Shown here piece by piece: positions 56,984 to 64,000 of a stretch of DNA of 64,000 nucleotides. Position 1 is the stretch's first letter, and the number at the start of each line of letters is the position of its first letter. A model generated the notes under the pieces. The model searched no databases, was not told the DNA's origin, and saw only the letters and a list, made by a program, of their open reading frames with translations. The DNA comes from Liriodendron chinense (Eukaryota; Streptophyta; Magnoliopsida; Magnoliales; Magnoliaceae), in NCBI GenBank assembly GCA_003013855.2, contig PVNU02000866.1:1-64000 (forward strand). The letters run 5' to 3'. The position numbers and the translations under genes are program-made.

Positions 56984-57743
56984 TGTTATAGTTAAAATAG
57001 CGATAATCATATATTCTCGCAATGTCCTGATTCTGCGAGCAGATTCATTCGACTCACGAGCTCATCTGGTCGCGTCTCGCATATTAGGTAAAATGGCGCA
57101 CAGATACCGAGTCTTCGAGCCCTTATGGTCAATAGTCGAATATTGGAAGGCAGAAAATATTCTTCTCGACCTACGAGCAGTCCTTCTCGTAGTCGTTAAA
57201 AGGCGTCACATCTTAATATGCGAGCAGTTTGTCTCGCAAGCAGATCCCGACGTGTGAACAGCTCTGACTACTGATGATTAGCGATGACATCCTTAGTCTA
57301 TAGTACCAGCAGCCTGAATAGGCCGATTTTGGACTTATCTTCGTTTACGGTTCCGTATCTCAAGGGATTACTATCAAGGAACGTAGTTGACCAGATGGCT
57401 AATCGGATTAGATTATTCCTTTATCTGAGGATAAGTAGGATAACGCCTTATCCCATGAAATCAGTAGATGATCTCAGTGTCTTACGTAACAGAGTGGGAC
57501 ATTCGAATCTATATAAACAAATGGTTTCATCAATAAGAAGGTACACAATACTCAGTCTCTAGCCCCATCATCTATTTTTGTTCTTCCTCCAACCCTGCCT
57601 TATCTAACTTAAGCATCGGAGGGCCAACGGCTAGACGCCGGCCACCCATAGTTTCACTTTGTCCCTTTTCAAGTCCGCGGAGGGAATCTCTTGGAAGGAA
57701 AGTGAATATCTGAAGGATCCTGTTACAAAATCTGACGTAAACA
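56984..57743 (+). repeat. T2 3' LTR
   Basis: 760 bp, TGTTATAG...CGTAAACA, TATATAAA at 57510-57517. It differs from the 5' LTR at many scattered sites, fitting an age greater than A2. Confidence 0.94.
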
Positions 57744-57748
57744 CTCCT

Positions 57749-58497
57749 ACACCACGATTGCAGCATCCCAGGTGATCAAATTCATGAAGAACAACATCAT
57801 ATGCCGGTACGAAATTCCTAATGCTATCATCATAGATAATGAGACCCCGTTCGTCAACAAGAAGATAGATGACTTCCTTAGCAAGTTCAAGATTCCATGC
57901 CATCGATCGAGCCCTTACCGTCCTCAGATGAATGGTGGGGTAAAAGCCGCAAACAAAACAATCGTCAGGATACTCGAGAAGATGGTCGTGACTTATCGAG
58001 ATTGGTCAGATATGCTCTCATATGCACTTTGGGCCTATTGAACGTCTGTACGGTCTGCTACAGGCGTTACTCCTTTCGAGCTTACTTATGGAATGAAAGC
58101 AATTCTACCAGTCGAAGTGGAAATACCGTCACTATGAGTATTACTAGAAAGCGGAATTGAAGAAAGAGAATGACAACGGGCCAGATTCAATCAGTTATAG
58201 TTAGTAGATGAGAAGTACATGCACGCGCTAAGTTATTCCCAGTGTTATCAGAAAAGGATCGCTCGGGCTTATAACAAGAGAGTCTGAAAAAGAAGTTTTA
58301 AGGTGGGCGACATGGTCATGAAGAAGATTCTACCATTGCACCTTCCAGATCCCAGAGGAAAGTTCAAACCTTCATGGGACAGACCGCTGATCATCAGAGA
58401 AGTACTTTCCGAAGGCGCCCTTAGACTCACCAACATGAGAGGGGTGGATCTTCCTGAGTCAATCAACGCCGACAAAGTGAAGATCTTTCATGGGTAA
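57749..58497 (+). pseudogene. pol: H integrase, core end and C-terminus, broken
   Basis: VIKFMKNNIICRYEIPNAII, IDNETPFVNK (second catalytic Asp), then NGGVKAANKTIVRILEK, where the catalytic Glu is Lys (AAA at 57943-57945). LSYALWAY-stop follows, then ATGVTPFELTYGM in another frame. The C-terminal module has KVGDMVMKKILPLHL and FKPSWDRPLIIREVLSEGAL and ends VKIFHG-stop at 58497. Confidence 0.88.
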
Positions 58498-58993
58498 GTC
58501 ATTCTGACCTCATCAAGAGTTACATTAATAAAGCTAAAGTCAAAGGGTAGAAGTTAAAACCTCTAAGAAATCATTTCCGTCCACCAACAAGTGTTTCAAA
58601 TAAGGGGATTTAAAAAAAAGAATACAAAGAAAAAAGAACAAAAAAAGAGAGAAAATGAGAAGCCAAACAAGGCACACGAGAAAAAAAATCAACCCGAGAA
58701 GAAACACAGTCACCCATCCATCCATCTCAAAAGGTTCTATAGCCAAGACCAACAACTCTATCACCGTAACTCAGGATAAGGGCCGAAGGCTACCATTGGC
58801 CGGCAATGACGGATTCCTGACCTCTAGCGGCCTTAGTTATCCAAAAAAAAAAAGAAAAAAAAAAGAGAAATGTGTGCCTAAACAAAGAGGGCGGAGTGAA
58901 AACCCGAAAGGGCGCTCCGAGTAAAAACAGTGGGCATATAGTGGACTTGGTGAAAATCCGAAAGGGTGTCGAGGGTAGAAACAATATAGTTGC
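58498..58993. other. H 3' untranslated remnant
   Basis: A-rich, no gene. It ends GTTGC (58989-58993), the presumed left TSD of A3. Confidence 0.5.
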
Positions 58994-61126
58994 TGTTGAG
59001 CCTCCAATTTATACATGATCTAACCCATTACATCACATTATATGCATGGTTTGCATGTTTAAAAGACCCATCTAATACATGTTTTGTGATTGTAGGAATG
59101 AGACTAGCTTTGCCTAATTGGTGACCAAAAGGGCACATTTAGGAGCCTTGGATGAAGACCCAAGGTGGGCCAAAGAAAGAAGAAAGCAAAGAGAGAGGAA
59201 GGAAAGAAGAAAAGAAAGAAGAAAGAATGCAGAAAATGGGTCCGACTGGTGAAGACCGGTCGGCCAAGAAGGCCCAACCGGTCATGAGCGGTCAAGACTG
59301 GTTAAGAGCGGTTAGCTGCACTCCCTGGACACCTAACAGACAGGCTAGACCAGTCAAGACCAGTCGTCCAGTCCTGTCCGACCGGTTAAGACCGGTTGGC
59401 CATGCAATTTCAGATTTCCAGATTTCAAACAGCGGGCTATTTTCATTTTTAGATTTTCAGTATAATTTTTTGAAGCCATATTAATGATATTTGGAAATCC
59501 AACACATCCATGTCGAAGAGGAGCTCGACGCCGAAATAACCCAAGTGGTTTTGTATCGATCGGAGCTACAAATTAACTGTGGTGGCCAAAACAATACGAA
59601 CTGTCCAGAAGTTCCAAATTCCGCCTACTCCACTCTGGGCCAGTCCAGGTGACCCATCATTGATGATATGAAGAATCTACTTTGACCATCTTCTAAAACA
59701 CATCCATATATGAAAAATCACAAAGTTTCAGATCAAAAGGATTTGTGGTTTGATCGTACCGGTTGAAGAAAGATGGACCATCTAGAAAGATCCAACTGTG
59801 CAGATTTTATAAAAGGCCTCAGGGTTCTAATTTTTGCACCTAATTCTGGAATCATTTTGGACAATCTAATCCATCTATCATGTAGAGGAGGAATTTTTCT
59901 ACCAAAGTTCAAAATTTGAGATCAATCTGACCTTTGCACACTCCATAGTGTTGAAAGCAAGATGACTGGTTCTGAAGGTACCCAAATTGCGCGATTTTGA
60001 GAGGCGGTCACTGATTAGATTGGTGGGCCTATTCAAAAGATAATCTTGAAAATCTAAATCATTTATGAGAAATATCATATTACAAGGAAGCTACAAATCA
60101 AATTTGAAGGCAATTTGACCATTGGTTAAGCCGTACGAAGTGAAACAAAATCTTTTATGTTGCGGTACTCTTGCTGCACTATAAAAGGAGGTGATCTCTT
60201 CTATTCCAAATCAAGCAAAGACGTGGGGAGCAAGGAGTTCAAGTCATATGAGGCTTCCTAGCCTCCTCCAGCTAGTTTTTCTTTCTTTTCTTAGTTCTAG
60301 CTTTGTTTTTAATATGCTTTTCATTAGCTAACCTCTTAGCTAGAGTTAAGAGGTGAAACTTATAGTTTACCTAGATGTTTTAATTCGTTTTATTGGTTTC
60401 ATGTTTGGACTTATTGAAGAACAATGGTTTTTAGAAGTTTGAATAAAGTTCTAAGTAGTTTTTCTTAATCTTATGATGGTTCATGGATGTTTGGAAGAAT
60501 TGCTTTAGTTCTTAATTGTTTTGTATGACTCTAGACCTGTATGCTCCGAGGAATCGGATTCAATACGCTCTAGACTTGGATTTCCATGTGGGAACTTAAA
60601 CCAAAGTTCTACCTTTTTGTTCTAAATTCTGAATTATGTGTTGATTATTCATATGACTTGAATGAAGCTCAAATCATGATATAGTTAAGCTTTGTGACAG
60701 GGTTTAATGAGTATCATGGTTATGATCTTAAACTATTGGAATTAGGATTGACCTATGCAATTGAGTGTGCTCAAGTCCTAACTAGAATTGAAGGAATCAT
60801 GTGCATTAATCACACATATGACAGATTGCTTTGATAATATAACCGCTCTATCATCCGGCTAGATAGGACTTAATTTTTATTATAGTTGAGTGTTGAGAAA
60901 CCACAACGAATTATGCATCTGAGGAGAGCTATAAGTGGATCCTTAATGCTCTAGTTATCTTTTCATTATTTGATTTTTCTGTTTCATTTTCAAAACCGAT
61001 TTCACAAATCTCTTAAGATTCTAGTTATTAGGATAGTTCGAATTACTTACTTCCTTCCTTGTGGATCGACCATGGTCTTACAGAGATTATTACTACATCG
61101 CAACCCTACACTTAGGGAAGCGAACA
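58994..61126 (+). repeat. A3 5' LTR
   Basis: 2133 bp, TGTTGAGCC...AAGCGAACA. TATAAAA at 60180-60186. The region 60340-61126 is recognisably related to A1/A2 R-U5 (CTAACCTCTTAGCTAG, TCTAGACCTGTATG, GATTATTACTACATCGCAACCC). Its U3 is about 550 bp longer than in A1 and A2 and differs in sequence. Confidence 0.88.
59239..59403. repeat. Decayed GACCGGTC palindromes in A3 U3
   Basis: Units at about 59239-59265 and 59376-59402, with half-units between (GACCAGTC, GACTGGTT, GAGCGGTT). Most deviations from GACCGGTC are C/T or G/A changes. Confidence 0.7.
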
Positions 61127-61132
61127 AGTTTT

Positions 61133-61150
61133 TTGCACCATTGCCGGGGA
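61133..61150 (+). promoter_or_regulatory. A3 primer-binding site
   Basis: TTGCACCATTGCCGGGGA, 15 of 18 to the Athila tRNA-Asp PBS, six bases after the LTR. Confidence 0.7.
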
Positions 61151-61396
61151 AGAGGTTAAACAGTTCTAATTATTCTGGTAGCTATAGAGCAGTCTTAGTT
61201 AGGTAGGATTTTCAGTTTTTCTAGAAGTAGGTTTCTGATTTTTTCTAAATTACTAACAATTTTTTATTTTTGGGTTTTGTAGGAACTTAGTTGCTGGCAT
61301 AGTTCTCACTTACACGGGTAACATCTCCCCATCTCCCTTTCTTCTTTTAGTTTTTCTTCTTAGATTAGGGTAGTTTCAACTTCTTATAATTTCATT
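61151..61396 (+). other. A3 leader with possible intron
   Basis: GTAGGATT at 61203 and TTTTGTAG ending near 61283 could bound a short intron at the place where A1 and A2 have similar signals. No gene. Confidence 0.35.
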
Positions 61397-61977
61397 ATGA
61401 ATGATTGGACGGGTGGATTGTCTAAATACCTTTTAGAAGAAGAGAGGTCGAACCAAATAAAAAATCATTATGATTGGAACCATTACAAGCATGAATATTT
61501 TCCTAAGACTCATTCTACTTCTAATACTCTCCCAAGTAAGACATTACGAGATTACCGAAATGAGAACAATGTGCATAACTTTTCACCGAATAAGACAATT
61601 GGAGAGTATCGAAAAGAGATGAATAATGTTCCACGGGTTAGGACAATGTATGATCACTTATTTGGCTACACATATCAACAACCATCTAATAGCCCAACAT
61701 ATGACATGCATAATCTTAATAGGTGGGAGCATCAAATTTTCAATTTAGGAGACGAGCCAACCATGGATGCCAACAATTATCCTTAAGAGTTTCTTCTCAT
61801 GAGCCACAACCGACACGAACTCTTGAGGATACCCTGCGAGAGTTTATGAAAATAATTGAGCAATGCATACAAAATCTCTCGCCATCTCAAAATCCTAAAC
61901 CCAACATTGGGACACCGAATCATCCCCCAACAAGGAGGAGGATGAGGCTATCCAAGCCCAACCCTCTTCTGATTTGA
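61397..61977 (+). pseudogene. A3 ORF, N-terminal segment (reduced gag-like?)
   Basis: Starts MNDWTGGLSKYLLEEERSN. Three related short units occur: KTLRDYRNENN, KTIGEYRKEMN, RTMYDHLFGY; the first resembles RTLRDYLQ of A1/A2 gag. It changes frame near 61780 into RTLEDTLREFMKIIEQCIQNLSP. There is no capsid core or zinc knuckle. I do not recognise a domain; relation to Athila gag is a guess from position and the TLRDY word. Confidence 0.45.
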
Positions 61978-63005
61978 TGACTAAACTTTTAGGGGATGCA
62001 GATCTCAGTGATCCCAACATTACCATCGATTATGGTAAATCAATTATCTCTTTTAGCTATTCCGATTTGAATGATGAAAAGATTTCAAGGATGGTTGACG
62101 AACCCGAGGAATCTACAAAATCTGAAAGTGATAGTTTGATTGCCTATAATGAAGGTTTGAGGGATGATTGTGAGTCCATGATTTCTTCTTCCAATGGGCC
62201 GAATATTTATGAGTCGCCGGAAGATATTCTTGCTAGAGAGATGGCCGAAGTGGATCTCTTTGAGTCCTCCCACCAACATAACATGACCAATTCTATTAGG
62301 GAAGAACTCCCTTGGGTTGAAAATTCTGTTTCTTTGAATGACGAGGTGGTACAATCTGAAATTTTAAAAGATCAACCAATGCTAGATGATGTGCTTACCA
62401 ATGAATCTGAAAAATTTTCTTTGGAAGACCTCCGCTCTATAGAGGAGGAATTCCTTACCCTTGAAACAAAATTTCCTTAATCACTTAGGGAGAATGAGGA
62501 CCCTCCATCCGACTCTCTCGATTTCCTAGAGGAATGCATGACCCACCCTTATGATCTGGATGATGAGATGATTAAGGAGTTGGATAGTTTGTTAGACATA
62601 GTGTCGGTGCCTGAAGAACACAATTCCACTGATTTACACTCTTTACCATTGTTTGTAGAAGCACCATGCAATTTTGAATTTGTGGAGGAGACAACCCAAA
62701 CTGAAAAATACTTAATGAATGTCTCTCCACCATCATGGGTTCTTCAACCTATTGAAAATTCTGATTGGGAGGATCCATTTTTAATCAATTACAACCCAAT
62801 TCAAAACTTGAGGAGATATCTTTTTGCTGCTCTTATCTCCTCCTTACATGCGTGTGGTGCACACTATGGTTGGACCTTCATGAAGAAACAAACCAATGTA
62901 TACATTCGAGCAGGACTTTGGATGGTCCTCATGAGAAACTTATTAAAATTCATGAAGATCCTGCTCAAATTTGATCATGTAGTCGATCAGACTAATCAAA
63001 GGTAG
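61915..63005 (+). pseudogene. A3 acidic protein of unknown function
   Basis: A single frame (after a shift near 61910) runs through MTKLLGDADLSDPNITIDYG, many Asp/Glu/Ser-rich stretches, and MTHPYDLDDEMIKELDSLLD, with one TAA at 62478-62480, then YLMNVSPPSWVLQPIENSDW and a more hydrophobic, basic end (about 62810-63005). DDEMIKELDSLLDIV resembles KEMDAILDVM of the A1/A2 linker between protease and RT, so this may be an expanded linker. No catalytic motif. Not recognised as any known family. Confidence 0.5.
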
Positions 63006-64000
63006 GTAGGTTGGTTAGGATTTCTTTTCTACATTTAGGATTGAATAAGTCTCATCGAGACAATGGAAGATGCTAGAATTGATCAACTTGCTACCTCAGG
63101 TACTCTCGTTCTCACTCTCCTTTGTTTTGTGTCATTGCTCTCATGTCATGCATTTTTCATATCTTATTACATTGAGGACAATGTAAGATTTTGGTTGGGG
63201 GGTGAGATTCCTTAGATGAATAGCTTTTGTGACATTTCGAGCAATTATGTAGAAAATTTTCGATTTTTCTAAATTGCAAAACTCTTTTAGAAAACTTTGT
63301 TTCTATGCATTCGAGATGATATGAGTATAAGAAGAGGAGATACGAAGTGAGTGATGTTGCAAGCTTTGAACTTCTCTTAATATAATGGTTTTATATGTGA
63401 ATTCCCCTATTTATATGATTAATAGAAAATTTGAACACTTTTATACCTAGTTCACATTACACGATTTTCATGATTTGAAAGGATTATGCGATTTTTGGAT
63501 TGGCTAGACTTAGATTTGAGGTGTTGAGGAACCAAGCCGGGATACTTTGTCCATCCTTGTCCATGGGAAAATAATGAAAGATATGGATTTCTAAAAATCC
63601 TATATGTAAAAGAAAAAGGAAAAGGAAGGATGAATATTGGGAATGATGGAAAACATGGTGGAAAATTTTGAAAAGGGCTACTTATTACCAATCGGGGGAT
63701 AGTCTACCCATAACCAAAGCCGAAAATGGGACGTAGTGTGAAAGCCGTAGGAAGGACAGTAAGGCAAATTCCTGTCATAGGTTTGTTGTTGCTCTATACA
63801 CCTTAAGATCTATAGTTTAGTTGATCTATGAAGAAGATAATCCCAGAAACTCATGAGATGAACTTTCACTATGCACACTAGGTTAAATTTGTTTGAATTC
63901 TTCTGTTTATCAATCAATCAGCAGGAATTTCATATGGACACTTATTATGTTTTGAGAGTTTCAGGTTTCAACTTCTATCACCTAATTTTTCTGAATTTTA
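63006..64000 (+). other. A3 3' non-coding tail
   Basis: Collinear with 12200-13190 of A1 and 50970-51965 of A2, including GGTTGGGGGGTG at 63193-63204 and the CCGGGATACTTTGTCCATCC block. No gene. Confidence 0.8.

Larger units (their letters stand above)
37200..57743 (+). mobile_element. T2: Tat-type LTR retrotransposon with antisense gene
   Basis: LTRs 37200-37962 and 56984-57743, TSD CTCCT at 37195-37199 and 57744-57748. Interior: PBS, gag, protease, RT, RNase H, second RNase H, integrase (split by A2), then a minus-strand gene and the PPT. About 10.1 kb once A2 is removed. Enzyme frames carry many stops and shifts, so it is not autonomous now. Confidence 0.95.
57744..58993 (+). mobile_element. 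H, right piece: integrase C-terminus and 3' region
   Basis: Continues H after T2 up to the start of A3. No H 3' LTR is visible before 58994, so it either lies beyond A3 or is lost. Confidence 0.85.
58994..64000 (+). mobile_element. A3: pol-less Athila-like element (incomplete at window end)
   Basis: 5' LTR 58994-61126, Asp-type PBS, then short coding stretches without RT, RNase H or integrase. From about 63010 follows the same 3' tail as A1 and A2 (CATTGAGGACAATGTAAGAT, GGTTGGGGGGTG, then a collinear 800-bp stretch). The gag-to-tail distance is about 1.6 kb rather than 5.4 kb, so it is a deletion-type non-autonomous form. The 3' LTR lies outside the window. Confidence 0.85.

Noticed and set aside
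1..64000. Host genes, tRNA or rRNA genes
   Set aside because: No coding region outside element frames and no tRNA cloverleaf or rRNA-like block was recognised; tRNA similarity is limited to PBS sites.

Overview
The window is plant nuclear DNA and looks like repeat-rich (pericentromeric or intergenic) heterochromatin. I see no host single-copy gene, tRNA or rRNA. Almost every base can be assigned to nested LTR retrotransposons: Ty3/gypsy of the Athila and Tat/Ogre lineages plus one partial LTR that looks Ty1/copia. Evidence is paired LTRs with TG...CA ends, 5-bp target-site duplications (TSDs), tRNA primer-binding sites (PBS), polypurine tracts (PPT) and decayed gag-pol reading frames. No species is assigned; an angiosperm is most likely.

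Layout. 1-1487: 3' part of a copia-like LTR. 1488-4602 and 14908-16080: pieces of a large minus-oriented element (called L2). A1, an Athila element (4603-14902), sits inside L2. 16081-19063, 34395-37199 and 57744-58993: three pieces of an old plus-strand Tat/Ogre element (H), whose left end is fused to L2 inside gag. H is split by L1 (19069-34394, minus-oriented, TSD CTTTC) and by T2, a Tat element (37200-57743, TSD CTCCT). T2 is itself split by A2, a young Athila element (43338-53720, TSD TATTG). A3, a pol-less Athila-like element, starts at 58994 in the 3' part of H and runs off the window.

How the parts work together. A1, A2, T2 and H carry gag, protease, reverse transcriptase (RT), RNase H and integrase, all broken by stops and frameshifts; A2 is closest to intact. 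L1 and L2 have 3.8-kb LTRs and no gag-pol. They carry instead, antisense to their LTR transcription, a spliced gene for a plant-mobile-domain (PMD) protein with a conserved TATA promoter next to the 3' LTR. T2 carries an unrelated antisense spliced gene (PF04195-like domain plus coiled coil), also with a TATA box just inside its 3' LTR. These antisense genes are the most interesting biology here.

The second notable signal is a set of palindromes built on GACCGGTC, upstream of the TATA box in the LTRs of A1, A2, A3 and the copia-like LTR. In A2 their outer stem bases differ from copy to copy but remain self-complementary.
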